From an uncultured Lachnospiraceae bacterium (GTDB taxonomy: Bacteria > Bacillota > Clostridia > Lachnospirales > Lachnospiraceae): a stretch of DNA of 64,000 nt. The notes below the pieces were generated by a model. That model made no database searches. It was not told where the DNA came from and was given only the letters and a program-made list of their open reading frames with translations. Of this stretch, positions 1 through 8,830 are shown in pieces. Positions within the stretch are counted from its first letter, which is position 1. Each line of letters opens with the position of its first letter. Made by a program: the position numbers and the translations under genes. The stretch lies in NCBI GenBank assembly GCA_948473115.1, contig CAOKWI010000012.1, positions 1-64,000 on the forward strand. The letters are read 5' to 3'.

Positions 1-184
1 GTTGGTTTTTAACCGTCCCGTAGTCGTAGTTCATGACAATAGAAGACTCGCGAAGTGAGGATTCTATTGTAGGCAGTTAGTTCAGATCCGTGTTGCCCCG
101 TCCGCATAGGACAGGACAGCATGGCGCCGTCGTCCCCTTAGCAAAAAGGCAAGCCGCCCGGCACGACCGGGGCTGAACTGTTAC
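1..184. mobile_element. Right part of a GTAACAGTTCAGCC-type MITE (left end outside the window)
   Basis: The stretch ends in GGCTGAACTGTTAC (171-184), the inverted form of the terminus of the other copies. It matches the right part of the 657-bp copy at 52683-53339 (GTTGGTTTTTAACCGTCCCG onward). Relative to that copy it carries about 40 extra bases holding the hairpin ACAATAGAA/TTCTATTGT. No ORF fits it. The target duplication cannot be checked because the left end is missing. Confidence 0.8.
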
Positions 185-261
185 GATTCTCCTGATCGCT
201 TAGTATACATTTAAACTTGCAGGATACAGGCGCGGGGGAGGCAGAGCCGTCCTTTACCCTG

Positions 262-290
262 TTGCATGTTTTCGAATGAAATGGTATAGT
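262..290 (+). promoter_or_regulatory. Sigma-A-type promoter of the AAC(3)-family gene
   Basis: TTGCAT (262-267) and TATAGT (285-290) are separated by 17 bp. They lie about 60 bp upstream of the chosen start codon and just downstream of the mobile element. Confidence 0.5.
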
Positions 291-353
291 TGGTACAGGA
301 TTTTCAGAATGCGTCCGGACAGGGGGAAGCGTTCCGGAAGGAGGACAGGAACC

Positions 354-1166
354 ATGCAATACACGAAACAGGATTTAAAAAGGCAGCTTGAGGAAGCCGG
401 CCTGCGGGATACGGATACCCTATTGATCCATTCCTCCATGAAAGCCATCGGCGGGGTGGAGGGAGGCGCAGACACGGTGCTGGATGCCTGGATGGAATAT
501 TTCGGGCAGGGACTCCTGCTTCTGCCGACCCACACATGGGCGCAGATGGGCGAGGGGCACTCCGTCTATGACCCTGCAGGCGAGGAGTCCTGTGTGGGGC
601 TGTTGACGAATCTGTTCCGCAAACGTCCGGGGGTGGTGCGCTCCCTGCATCCCACCCACAGCATGGCGGCGTATGGAAGAGATGCCGCGGCGTATGTGGC
701 GGGGGAGGAGAATTGCAATACACCCTGTACGCCGGGAGGCTGCTATGACAGGCTCAGGCAGGCGGAGGGGAAAATTTTGCTGGTGGGTGTGGGACATGAG
801 AGAAATACCTTTATCCACAGCGTGGAGGAGGTGCTGAATGTGCCAAACCGCCTGGCGGACCAGCCGGTGCTGTTCCAGGTGGTCATGCCGGACGGAAGCA
901 GGAAGCCTGTCCATATGAGGAAGCACTATAATCCTATGCAGCCCCATATATCGGAGGATTTTGTGAAGCTGGAGCAGGCCTTTTATGAGACCGGCGCAGC
1001 GAAGAAAGTGAAGTTCGGGGATGCGGACTGCATTTTGTGCGACGCGGAAGGTGTGTTTGAAGTGACCCGGCTTTGCCTGGCGCCGGATCCGGAATGCCTG
1101 GTGACGAAGGCCGTGATCCCCCCGGAACGTTGGAGAGATTTTAGATATGAAAGTAGCAATCTGTGA
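354..1166 (+). CDS. AAC(3)-family aminoglycoside N-acetyltransferase-like protein
   Basis: This 270-residue protein belongs to the antibiotic N-acetyltransferase (AAC(3)/YokD) family, cytosolic enzymes that transfer acetyl from acetyl-CoA to an amino group. Visible landmarks are LLIHSSMKAIGG near residues 23-34, LLPTHTW near 56-62, HPTHSMAAYG near 99-108 and GVGHERNTFIHSVEE near 145-159. The start at 354 is preferred over the ORF-track start at 276 because AAGGAGG lies about 10 bases upstream and family similarity begins there. The 3' end overlaps the next gene by 20 bp, suggesting one transcript. The natural substrate is unknown; many chromosomal members have no demonstrated resistance role. 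Confidence 0.85.
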   Translation: MQYTKQDLKRQLEEAGLRDTDTLLIHSSMKAIGGVEGGADTVLDAWMEYFGQGLLLLPTHTWAQMGEGHSVYDPAGEESCVGLLTNLFRKRPGVVRSLHPTHSMAAYGRDAAAYVAGEENCNTPCTPGGCYDRLRQAEGKILLVGVGHERNTFIHSVEEVLNVPNRLADQPVLFQVVMPDGSRKPVHMRKHYNPMQPHISEDFVKLEQAFYETGAAKKVKFGDADCILCDAEGVFEVTRLCLAPDPECLVTKAVIPPERWRDFRYESSNL

Positions 1167-1857
1167 CGATGAGAGGAGTGAGCGGCAGCTTCTCTGTAAA
1201 TATGTGGAGGAGTGGGCTGCAGGGAAAGGACTGCGGGCGGAAGTGCGCTGCTTTGACAGCGCGGAGAGTTTTCTTTTCGCCTGGGAGGACGAGAAGGATT
1301 ACGGGATTTTGATCCTGGATATTGAGATGGGCAGCATGAACGGTATGGAGCTGGCCCAAAAGATCAGGGAGAGGGACAGCGACATTCCCATCCTGTTTGT
1401 CACCGGATATGTGGAATATATGCAGTTCGGCTATGATGTGAAGGCGCTGCACTATCTGATGAAGCCGATAGACAGGGAGAAATTCTTTACTGTGCTGGAC
1501 AGACTGCCCGCGGAGCAGAAGGACGCGGAGAAAATACTGCTTCAAACGGAAGAGGGAAATGTGAGCTTGCCTCCAGGAGACATCTGGTACGTGGAAGCCG
1601 ACGGACATAGATGCGCATTATACACGCAGGGTGCGGTGATGGTGTCAAAGGAAGGGATCAGCAGTATAGAGAAGCAGCTTGAAGGGTATGATTTCATTGT
1701 GAAATGTCATCGCTCCTATCTGGTGAATTTACAGCATGTGTCGGTGGTGCTCAAGGAGGAACTGGTGCTGGACGATCAGAGGAAAGTGCCTCTCAGCAGG
1801 AACCTGCGGAAGGCGGCGCATGACGCTTTTATCCGCTTTTATGCCCGTGGGCAGTGA
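1147..1857 (+). CDS. LytTR-family response regulator
   Basis: The 236-residue protein has a receiver domain (about 1-120) with acidic pair DD at 7-8, phosphoacceptor D58 in LILDIE and the switch lysine in MKPID. A C-terminal LytTR DNA-binding domain (about 132-232) carries IWYVEADGH and VKCHRSYLVNL. This is the AgrA/LytR architecture. It lies directly before a GHKL kinase gene, its probable partner, and a two-gene ABC exporter follows, so control of the exporter is a reasonable inference. No AgrD-like peptide or AgrB-like protease gene is visible nearby. Confidence 0.93.
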   Translation: MKVAICDDERSERQLLCKYVEEWAAGKGLRAEVRCFDSAESFLFAWEDEKDYGILILDIEMGSMNGMELAQKIRERDSDIPILFVTGYVEYMQFGYDVKALHYLMKPIDREKFFTVLDRLPAEQKDAEKILLQTEEGNVSLPPGDIWYVEADGHRCALYTQGAVMVSKEGISSIEKQLEGYDFIVKCHRSYLVNLQHVSVVLKEELVLDDQRKVPLSRNLRKAAHDAFIRFYARGQ

Positions 1858-1882
1858 GGCGGACAGGCGTTGAAAAAGTGCA

Positions 1883-2641
1883 GTGAAGGTCTTAAGGATG
1901 AGGGAAATGTTTATCTATATTTTGGCTGCGGCGGTGTTGATACTGGTCAATGCCGGCCTGTGGATCTTTTTCATGCCCTGGTATGTGAACCGCAGACTGG
2001 GCAGGTTTCAGAATGAACTGGTGAATAAGCACTATGATGAAGTGGAGACTGTCTACCGCAAGATGCGGGGCTGGCGCCACGACTACCACAATCATATCCA
2101 GGTGCTGAAGGCTCATATGGAGTTAAGGGAGTATGAGCAGGCGCAGAAGTACCTGGATATGCTGGCGGAGGATCTTGCTTCCGTGGACACGGTCATAAAA
2201 ACGGGCAATGTCATGGTGGACGCTATCCTGAACAGCAAGCTCACCCTGATGCGGGATAAGGAGATCAAGGTGGACGTTACGGCCATTGTGCCCCAGGAGG
2301 TGGATATCCTGGGAGTGGATCTGTCGGTATTGATCGGGAATCTGCTGGACAATGCCATGGAAGCGTGTATGCGGGTGCCCAAAAAGGAGGACAGATTTAT
2401 TCGAATTTACATTGATATCATTAAAAAACAGCTGTATATTTCTGTGATCAATTCCATGGAAGGACCTGTGCGGCGCAGCGGCGCCCAATATCTTTCCACC
2501 AAACAGGGAATGCATGGTTTCGGTCTCCTGCGGATCGACAGCATTGTCGCCAGGTATCATGGCTATATCAACAGACAGAGCGAGCCGGGAGTGTTTGCCA
2601 CGGAGGTGACGCTGCCGCTCATAAATACCATTCGTGCGTGA
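1883..2641 (+). CDS. GHKL-type sensor histidine kinase, short form
   Basis: The protein has up to 252 residues, with one membrane segment (about 11-32), a dimerisation helix with the phosphoacceptor region WRHDYHNHIQ (H66), and a C-terminal GHKL ATPase domain showing LIGNLLDNAMEAC (N box) and HGFGLLRID (G box). There is no sizeable extracellular domain. The track start is GTG 1883; in-frame ATGs at 1898 and 1907 are alternatives and no ribosome binding site clearly decides. It probably phosphorylates the LytTR regulator encoded 25 bp upstream. The stop codon is embedded in a terminator hairpin. Confidence 0.88.
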   Translation: MKVLRMREMFIYILAAAVLILVNAGLWIFFMPWYVNRRLGRFQNELVNKHYDEVETVYRKMRGWRHDYHNHIQVLKAHMELREYEQAQKYLDMLAEDLASVDTVIKTGNVMVDAILNSKLTLMRDKEIKVDVTAIVPQEVDILGVDLSVLIGNLLDNAMEACMRVPKKEDRFIRIYIDIIKKQLYISVINSMEGPVRRSGAQYLSTKQGMHGFGLLRIDSIVARYHGYINRQSEPGVFATEVTLPLINTIRA

Positions 2642-2670
2642 GGGAAAACCATTCATGCACGAATTTTTTC
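2630..2670 (+). terminator. Intrinsic terminator overlapping the kinase stop codon
   Basis: ATTCGTGCGTGA (2630-2641) pairs with TCATGCACGAAT (2653-2664) with a single G-U wobble, followed by a T run. The left arm includes the TGA stop of the kinase gene. Confidence 0.75.
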
Positions 2671-2682
2671 TGACTGTTTTTT

Positions 2683-2693
2683 GATGATATAAT
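2683..2693 (+). promoter_or_regulatory. Extended -10 promoter element for the ABC exporter
   Basis: TGATATAAT (2685-2693) is an extended -10 box with a perfect TATAAT core, just after the terminator and ahead of the exporter operon. No good -35 hexamer is visible, which suits an extended -10 or an activator-dependent promoter. Confidence 0.5.
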
Positions 2694-2723
2694 AGCCGCA
2701 AAGGAACAGAGTAAAGGGCGCTT

Positions 2724-4703
2724 ATGCGTCAGGAGAGGTGTTGCATCCTCCTGAACAGCGCAGAAATGGGGATCGAAATGAGATTTACTTCGGTAGTGTT
2801 TGGAAACGGGCGGGGAAAATACAGCATGGGAAGCAATTTCCTCTATTGTTTCAGGGAGATGTGGGGTTGGAATAAGGCGTTTTTTTTCTGCTGCCTGCTG
2901 GGATTCCTTCCCGCCATGGCTTATGCCTTCCTGGGGGTCTATATGCCTTCCCGGGTGGTGGCGGATCTGGAGGCCGGAGCGGCGCTGGGGGCGCTGTTGT
3001 TTCACCTGGGTCTGCTCAGCCTTGGGGTGTGGGTCTGCGGAGCGGCAGACGGCATGATTCAGGTATACAAGGAGACCATGATCTGGAGTTTTAAGGGATA
3101 TCTTCAGGGAAAGTACATCCACAAGGTCATGGATATCGATTATGACAGGCTTGAGAGCCAGGAGCGGCAGACGGTTCTTGGCAATGTGGCGGATACCGTG
3201 GGAAAAGGAAAAAACCTGTATGGGCTTATCTTTTTGAGTTATGCGATGGAGGATCTGGGGCTGGTGTTGATATATGGTACACTGCTCTGTTTTGCCAACC
3301 CCCTTCTCACCGCGGCGGTGCTTGTGACGGTGTTCGTGGATCTGAGACTTCTGGCCTTTGCCAGGAAAAAGCACGCACAGTATTACGAGAAGCTGAGCCT
3401 GCTGTCCAGGAAAATGACTTATATCAACACACAATCCCAGAACGCGGCCGCGGGGAAGGATATCCGCGTCTATAAGCTGCTGGACTGGTTCCTGAGAAAG
3501 TATGACGAATCGCTCCAGGCCATGAACAGGACCCACGGGAAGATCATGCGATGGTACACCAACCGCCTGTATGTGGCGGCGGTGCTGGCTTTTTTCCGCA
3601 ATATATTCGTCTATGCCTGGCTGCTGTGGCAGCTGGTCGGAGGGCAGATCGGGGCGTCGGATTTCGTGTTTTATGTGGGGCTGGTGAACGGTCTGGCGAA
3701 CAGCTTTGAGCAGACCATGCGGCAGGTCATGAATCTCAGCAGCACCAGCCTGACTCTCAGCTACATTCGGGAGTTCCTGGGCTGGGAGGATGACTGGAAG
3801 AGGGGGCAGGGCATCGGTGAGGCAGCGCTTCGGGAACTGCTGGAGAAGCCTGTGGAGCTGGAATTGAGGGATCTGTCCTTCTCCTATCCGGGCAGCGAGA
3901 AACCTGTCCTGTCCCATGTGAGCCTGACGGTAAAACCGGGGGAGAAGCTGGCGCTTCTGGGGTTGAACGGGGCGGGGAAGACTACCCTGGTCAAGCTGAT
4001 CTGCGGCTTCTATCATCCCACAGAGGGACAGATCCTGATCAATGGAATCCCCCAGGAAAGTTTCAGCAGAGAGGAATATGAGCAGGTCATGTCCGTGCTG
4101 TTTCAGGACTGTACCTTCCTGCCGGTGACGCTGGATGAGAATCTGACCGCGGAGAAGCCGGGGGAGGAGGATCGGGCGCTTCTGGACCGCTCCCTGGATT
4201 ATTCCGGTTTCCGGGAGAGGTATGACAGGCTTCCCGCCGGGGGAAAGACAAAATTGATCAAGGAAGTCAACGAGGGTGCGATGGATTTCTCCGGCGGGGA
4301 GAAGCAGAAAATCCTCTTTGCCAGAGCCATGTATAAGCAGGCGCCGCTGCTGATCCTGGACGAACCCACTGCGGCGCTGGATCCCATTGCGGAGAACCGG
4401 CTTTATATGAATTACGGAGCCGCCACCAGCGGGGCTACATCGATCTATATTTCCCACCGGCTTTCCAGCACAAGGTTCTGTGACAGGATCGTGCTGCTGG
4501 AGAACGGACGCTTTGTGGAGGAGGGAACGCACGAGGAGCTGCTGCAGGGGAACACGCGGTACGCGGAGTTATTCCACATGCAGAGCAGATATTACCGGGA
4601 GGAGCAGGAAAGGGACGAGGACAGACGCAGACAGGCGGAAGCCTTCGGAGAGGGGGCGCAGCATCCCTTCGGAGAAAGCCTGGAAGGAGGGAGTGCGGAA
4701 TGA
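2724..4703 (+). CDS. ABC exporter half-transporter, permease-ATPase fusion (subunit 1)
   Basis: The protein (659 residues from this start) has an N-terminal ABC_membrane domain and a C-terminal nucleotide-binding domain with Walker A GLNGAGKTTL (about 412-421), signature FSGGEKQK (about 522), Walker B LLILDEPTAALD (about 543-554) and switch region YISHRLSS. The start is uncertain: ATGs at 2724, 2766, 2778 and 2826 are in frame, and 2778 or 2826 begin closer to where family members start. The stop overlaps the next start (ATGA), so the two half-transporters are translationally coupled and probably form a heterodimer. The substrate is unknown; the LytTR/GHKL pair upstream makes a peptide or antimicrobial possible. 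Confidence 0.9.
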   Translation: MRQERCCILLNSAEMGIEMRFTSVVFGNGRGKYSMGSNFLYCFREMWGWNKAFFFCCLLGFLPAMAYAFLGVYMPSRVVADLEAGAALGALLFHLGLLSLGVWVCGAADGMIQVYKETMIWSFKGYLQGKYIHKVMDIDYDRLESQERQTVLGNVADTVGKGKNLYGLIFLSYAMEDLGLVLIYGTLLCFANPLLTAAVLVTVFVDLRLLAFARKKHAQYYEKLSLLSRKMTYINTQSQNAAAGKDIRVYKLLDWFLRKYDESLQAMNRTHGKIMRWYTNRLYVAAVLAFFRNIFVYAWLLWQLVGGQIGASDFVFYVGLVNGLANSFEQTMRQVMNLSSTSLTLSYIREFLGWEDDWKRGQGIGEAALRELLEKPVELELRDLSFSYPGSEKPVLSHVSLTVKPGEKLALLGLNGAGKTTLVKLICGFYHPTEGQILINGIPQESFSREEYEQVMSVLFQDCTFLPVTLDENLTAEKPGEEDRALLDRSLDYSGFRERYDRLPAGGKTKLIKEVNEGAMDFSGGEKQKILFARAMYKQAPLLILDEPTAALDPIAENRLYMNYGAATSGATSIYISHRLSSTRFCDRIVLLENGRFVEEGTHEELLQGNTRYAELFHMQSRYYREEQERDEDRRRQAEAFGEGAQHPFGESLEGGSAE

Positions 4704-6529
4704 ATAAAAAGGATATAAAGAATCAGCTGCGTCTGATCCGGGACTGCTGTAAGCTGGGAGAGACGAAAACAGTAGTCTGCATGGTGGTGACCTGTGTCCT
4801 GGAGGGCATCCGTCCCTACATTTCCCTGCTGTTGATGGGAAGGCTGCTGGATATGGTCTACGGAGGAGCCGGATATCAGGAAATGATAAGGATGGCTTTG
4901 GCCGCATTCGGATTTGTGGGGATTTCCTCCCTGGTGGAGGCCGTCATGCATAAGCGGTATAATGGAAGGCTGATGGGGATGTATGAGACCCAGTCCTATA
5001 TGATAGACCGGAAATGCCTGTCCATGGACTATGAATACCTGGAGGATAAGGAGGTCCATGACATGGTCTACAGGGTGGACCGGGGCGAGGGCGGCGGCTT
5101 CGGCATGCTGGGCAATCTGCTTTCCGACTGGGAGTTTGTAATCCGGGGAGCTGTTTCCATCGCGGCGGCCGTGGCGGTGATCTTCCCGCTGTTTGCGGAT
5201 GCCACGAGTGTCAGGGAGGGCTTTATAACCTCATGGCTGGCTTCCCTGCTGCTGTTCGCGGTGATCGGGGCTATTACGGTGCTGAACTATATCCTGGATG
5301 TGAAATTTGGGGAGGCTGTGTGGGAGTATCGGGAAAGGGCGTCAAAGCACAATAATGTGCTTTCCTGCTATATGGGAATCCTGGCTTCCTATGAGAGACA
5401 GAAGGATCTTCGCATTTTCAGGCAGCGGCGGATGATAGAGGAAGAGGCGGACCGGGAGCTTGAAAAGCTGAACGGTTATCACAGAGGCGAGGCGGGGGTC
5501 AACTTTAAGCGTGCCACGGTTAAAAACACGGTTGCGGCGTTGTCCGGCCTGCTGGTGTATGTCTTTGCAGGTGTCCGGGCGTATCTGGGGCTGATCTCTA
5601 TCGGCAGCGTTGTGACCTATGCCTCCAGCATCGTACAGATGACCAGTTCCATGGCGCTGTTCATGCAGCGGATGGCAAGACTTAAGAACGACAGCCGCTA
5701 TGTGAACGATTATGCCGGGTTCATGGATTTGGAGAAAAGAAAGTACGAGGGCTGTATTCCCCTGGAGAAGCGCAGGGACAATAAGTTTTCCGTGGAATTT
5801 GAGCATGTTTCCTTTCAATATCCCGGCTCTGACGAGTATGTGATAAAGGATCTGAACCTGAGCTTCGTCATCGGGGAGCGGATGGCCATTGTGGGAAAGA
5901 ACGGTTCCGGCAAGACTACCTTTATCAAGCTGCTGTGCAGGCTGTACGATGTGACGGAGGGGTGTATCAAGGTCAATGGCGTGGATATCCGCAAATATGA
6001 CTACAACGAGTACTGCCGTCTCTTTGGGGCAGTATTCCAGGATTTCCAGATGTTCGCCTTCCCCCTGGGGGAGAACATTGCCTGTGGGGAAGAAGTGGAT
6101 CACGGGAGGGCGCTGGATGCCCTGAACCGGGCCGGGCTGGAGGAGCGCCTGGGAAGTCTTCCGAAGAAGCTGGATACTTTTGTGGGAAAGGAATTTACAG
6201 ACGAAGGCGTTACCTTTTCCGGCGGGGAGAAGCAGAAGATGGCCATTGCCAGAGCCATTTACAAGGATGCCCCCTTTGTGATCATGGATGAGCCCACAGC
6301 GGCCCTGGACCCTGTGTCGGAATGTGATGTTTTTACAGGTTTTGACCGGATGGTGGGGAACAAGACCGCCATCTATATCTCCCACAGGCTGGCATCCTGC
6401 CGGTTCTGCCAGGACATCATTGTCTTTGACAAAGGACAGGTGGTGCAGCGGGGCAGCCACCGGGAGCTGGAAGCACAGGACGGCCTGTACCGGGAGCTCT
6501 GGGAGGCACAGGCCAGGTATTATCAATAG
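4700..6529 (+). CDS. ABC exporter half-transporter, permease-ATPase fusion (subunit 2)
   Basis: This 609-residue partner has six predicted membrane segments in the first 330 residues and an ATPase domain with Walker A GKNGSGKTTF (about 401-410), signature FSGGEKQK (about 507), Walker B FVIMDEPTAALD (about 527) and YISHRLAS. Both subunits keep the Walker B glutamate, so neither site looks overtly dead. It overlaps the upstream half by 4 bp. A ribosome binding site GGAGGGAG sits inside the upstream gene. The TAG stop lies within the 8-bp target duplication of a small mobile element that inserted exactly at the gene end. Confidence 0.9.
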   Translation: MNKKDIKNQLRLIRDCCKLGETKTVVCMVVTCVLEGIRPYISLLLMGRLLDMVYGGAGYQEMIRMALAAFGFVGISSLVEAVMHKRYNGRLMGMYETQSYMIDRKCLSMDYEYLEDKEVHDMVYRVDRGEGGGFGMLGNLLSDWEFVIRGAVSIAAAVAVIFPLFADATSVREGFITSWLASLLLFAVIGAITVLNYILDVKFGEAVWEYRERASKHNNVLSCYMGILASYERQKDLRIFRQRRMIEEEADRELEKLNGYHRGEAGVNFKRATVKNTVAALSGLLVYVFAGVRAYLGLISIGSVVTYASSIVQMTSSMALFMQRMARLKNDSRYVNDYAGFMDLEKRKYEGCIPLEKRRDNKFSVEFEHVSFQYPGSDEYVIKDLNLSFVIGERMAIVGKNGSGKTTFIKLLCRLYDVTEGCIKVNGVDIRKYDYNEYCRLFGAVFQDFQMFAFPLGENIACGEEVDHGRALDALNRAGLEERLGSLPKKLDTFVGKEFTDEGVTFSGGEKQKMAIARAIYKDAPFVIMDEPTAALDPVSECDVFTGFDRMVGNKTAIYISHRLASCRFCQDIIVFDKGQVVQRGSHRELEAQDGLYRELWEAQARYYQ

Positions 6530-6599
6530 TATCGTAAAATTGCGAAAGGAAGCAATTTTAACTTCGCGGCGCCGCATAGGTGAACCGTTACATAGTATC
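6526..6599. mobile_element. 58-bp miniature MITE copy with 8-bp target duplication
   Basis: The element at 6534-6591 starts GTAA and ends TTAC and is flanked by ATAGTATC on both sides (6526-6533, 6592-6599). Read on the minus strand it matches the left half of the copy at 30565 (GTAACGGTTCACC, then ATGCGGCGCCGCGAAG and an AAAATTGC hairpin). It is therefore a shortened, inverted copy. The AAAATTGC/GCAATTTT hairpin may act as a weak terminator for the exporter operon. Confidence 0.75.
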
Positions 6600-6620
6600 A
6601 TCGACAGTTTTCCTTTTCCC

Positions 6621-6649
6621 TTGTGGATTTTATGGAAGTACCGTATAAT
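6621..6649 (+). promoter_or_regulatory. Promoter of the potassium channel gene
   Basis: TTGTGG (6621-6626) and a perfect TATAAT (6644-6649) are 17 bp apart, 45 bp upstream of the channel start. Confidence 0.5.
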
Positions 6650-6693
6650 GGGATCAGGTTTTTCGGTAGTACAGCGGAGGGGGATCTGATTCC

Positions 6694-7881
6694 ATGAAAA
6701 CTACGAAAAAGAAGTGCGGTGTGTGTAGCGGCACCGTGAAAAAACGGGCGTTTGAGATCATACAGATTGGGAACAGGACTGACATTCCCAGTCTGTGTTT
6801 TGATGTATTCATTGTCCTTTTCATTCTGTTGAACATATCTGTTACCTTTCTCCAGACCTTTGACGGGATGGAGGAATACGCGGGTGTGATGGGGGGCATT
6901 GAGTTTATTACCATGGTGGTCTTTCTGGTAGAATATATTCTCCGGCTCTGGACGGCGGATCTTTTGTATCCCGGGAAGGCTTATCCGGCGGCGGTATTGG
7001 GGTTTCTGTTTTCCTTTTACGGGGTGGTGGATCTGATGACGATCCTGCCATACTTTCTGCCCTTTTTCCTCCCCAGCGGAGCGATTGCCTTCCGGATGCT
7101 GCGTGTGGTGCGGATCCTGCGGCTGTTCAAGATCAATTCCCGGTATGACGCGTTCAATGTGATCACAGAGGTTATCAGGGACAAGAAGAATGCCCTGGTG
7201 TCTTCCATTTTTATGGTACTTGTGCTGATGCTGGCCTCCTCCCTGTGTATGTACGGGCTGGAGCACGAGGCACAGCCGGAGAATTTTTCCAATGCGTTTT
7301 CCGGTATCTGGTGGTCGGTGTCCACCCTGCTGACTGTGGGGTACGGGGACATATACCCGGTGACCATAGGGGGACGGATGATGGCCATTGTCATTGCCTT
7401 TCTGGGGGTGGGTATGGTGGCGATTCCCACAGGTATCATTTCCGCCGGATTTGTGGAATATTATACGAAGATCAAGGTGGGCAGCTACTCCCAGCATGAC
7501 GCGGACTTTATCACCCTGGACATTCCGGAGGATCATCCCTTTGCGGGCAAACAGATCAGATCCCTGGAACTTCCCCGGGGGCTGTATCCGGCAGTGGTGC
7601 TCAGAGGCGAGGATGTGTATACGCCCTATGAGAATCTACAGCTGGCGGGCGGGGACAGTCTGCTTCTGGGGACGGCCGGGAGGAGCCCCGTGGAGTGCCG
7701 CATCGAGGAGGCCTGTCTGGAGCCGGGGCACCGCTGGATTGGCAGCAGGATCAAGGATCTGGACATCTCCCGCAGGGTATTTATTGTGATGGTGAAGCGG
7801 GGAAATCGGAACATCTGTCCCCAGGGTTCCACTGTTTTGAAGGAGAAGGATATTGTGTTGTTGTTGAGGAGAATGGTATGA
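6694..7881 (+). CDS. Voltage-gated-type potassium channel with C-terminal RCK_C (TrkA_C) domains
   Basis: The 395-residue protein has a six-helix ion-channel core. The S4-like helix [15 protein letters not shown] (about 130-146) has regularly spaced arginines, and the pore loop carries the potassium selectivity filter TVGYGD (about 213-218). The region after residue 270 resembles two RCK C-terminal ligand-binding domains (one around [14 protein letters not shown], one around [13 protein letters not shown]) without a complete N-terminal NAD-binding Rossmann domain. This suggests membrane voltage- or ligand-tuned K+ flux. The stop overlaps the start of the exonuclease gene (ATGA), giving an operon that is not obvious functionally. 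Confidence 0.88.
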   Translation: MKTTKKKCGVCSGTVKKRAFEIIQIGNRTDIPSLCFDVFIVLFILLNISVTFLQTFDGMEEYAGVMGGIEFITMVVFLVEYILRLWTADLLYPGKAYPAAVLGFLFSFYGVVDLMTILPYFLPFFLPSGAIAFRMLRVVRILRLFKINSRYDAFNVITEVIRDKKNALVSSIFMVLVLMLASSLCMYGLEHEAQPENFSNAFSGIWWSVSTLLTVGYGDIYPVTIGGRMMAIVIAFLGVGMVAIPTGIISAGFVEYYTKIKVGSYSQHDADFITLDIPEDHPFAGKQIRSLELPRGLYPAVVLRGEDVYTPYENLQLAGGDSLLLGTAGRSPVECRIEEACLEPGHRWIGSRIKDLDISRRVFIVMVKRGNRNICPQGSTVLKEKDIVLLLRRMV

Positions 7882-8630
7882 AGCTGATTTCATGGAATGT
7901 GAACGGGCTGCGGGCCTGTCTGCAAAAGGGATTTATGGATTTCTTCCGGGAGGCGGATGCTGATATTTTCTGCCTGCAGGAAACAAAGCTCGGGCAGGGA
8001 CAGCTTGACCTGGAGCTGCCGGGGTATTATCAATACTGGAATTACGCGGAAAAGAAGGGGTATTCCGGGACGGCGGTATTTGCGAAGAGAGAACCGCTGC
8101 AGGTGACTTACGGTCTGGGACTGGAGGAGCACGACCATGAAGGACGGGTGATCACGGCGGAATATGAGGAGTACTATGTGGTGACTGTGTATGTGCCCAA
8201 TTCCCAGCGTGAGCTTACCAGGCTTGCGTACCGCATGGAGTGGGAGGAGGCTTTTCTGAACTACCTGAAGGGTCTGGAGGGCAAAAAGCCTGTGATCTTC
8301 TGCGGGGATCTGAACGTGGCCCATCGGGAGATCGATCTGAAAAACCCTAAGACAAACCACAGGAACGCGGGCTTTACGGACGAGGAGAGAGGGTGCTTCG
8401 GGCGGATCCTGGAGAGCGGTTTCATAGACACCTTCCGCTACTTTTACCCGGAGGTCACGGGGGCGTATTCCTGGTGGTCCTATATGTTCCAGGCAAGGGC
8501 TAAGAATGCGGGGTGGCGTATTGATTATTTTGTGGTTTCCGAAGCGCTGGAGGAGCGGCTTGCCGACGCGAAAATCCATGCCCGGGTATTGGGCTCCGAC
8601 CATTGCCCGGTGGAGCTGGACCTGAAATGA
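7878..8630 (+). CDS. xth: Exodeoxyribonuclease III family AP endonuclease
   Basis: The 250-residue cytosolic enzyme belongs to the exonuclease/endonuclease/phosphatase superfamily and should cleave DNA at abasic sites. It shows [12 protein letters not shown] at the N-terminus (catalytic Asn), FCLQETKLG (metal-binding Glu), [20 protein letters not shown] (catalytic Asp/Asn) and a C-terminal [10 protein letters not shown] (catalytic Asp-His). The ATG at 7878 overlaps the channel stop codon and begins exactly at the family N-terminus, so the longer track ORF from 7695 is not used. The symbol is given by family, not by a tested orthology. Confidence 0.92.
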   Translation: MKLISWNVNGLRACLQKGFMDFFREADADIFCLQETKLGQGQLDLELPGYYQYWNYAEKKGYSGTAVFAKREPLQVTYGLGLEEHDHEGRVITAEYEEYYVVTVYVPNSQRELTRLAYRMEWEEAFLNYLKGLEGKKPVIFCGDLNVAHREIDLKNPKTNHRNAGFTDEERGCFGRILESGFIDTFRYFYPEVTGAYSWWSYMFQARAKNAGWRIDYFVVSEALEERLADAKIHARVLGSDHCPVELDLK

Positions 8631-8649
8631 GGGAAGAACCATATTAGGC

Positions 8650-8772
8650 TTTGTGGGGTATGTTTGCCCCTCATTCGGTCAACGTAGCCCGCTACGCCTC
8701 CTTCATTCGGGTCAAATCTGCCACAAATTGTGACGCACAGCTGACAGAAAGCAATTTTCAAACATGCTCTAG
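8650..8772 (-). repeat. Dispersed intergenic repeat, family 2 (CTAGAGC...), long copy
   Basis: Read on the minus strand the unit begins CTAGAGCATGTTTGAAAATT. Its first 44 bases match 24861-24903 with about five differences. Beyond that it contains a long imperfect palindrome centred on the perfect hairpin CGTAGC-CC-GCTACG. No ORF fits. Confidence 0.7.
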
Positions 8773-8783
8773 GACATAATCGG

Positions 8784-8810
8784 GCAGCGGGTTTTTATCC
8801 CCGCTGCTTT
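8784..8810. terminator. Hairpin between convergent genes
   Basis: GCAGCGGG (8784-8791) pairs perfectly with CCCGCTGC (8800-8807), followed by TTTG on the plus strand. It lies between the ends of the exonuclease and XRE regulator genes. The T run is weak. Confidence 0.5.
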
Positions 8811-8830
8811 GACACATAGGTGATTAGATT

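Noticed and set aside
2619-4532. 637-codon minus-strand ORF opposite the first ABC exporter gene
   Set aside because: It is the antisense shadow of a clearly conserved ABC gene in GC-rich codons; it has no ribosome binding site and low-complexity His/Gln/Pro-rich translation.
5342-6601. 419-codon minus-strand ORF opposite the second ABC gene
   Set aside because: Antisense shadow without a family match or start signal.
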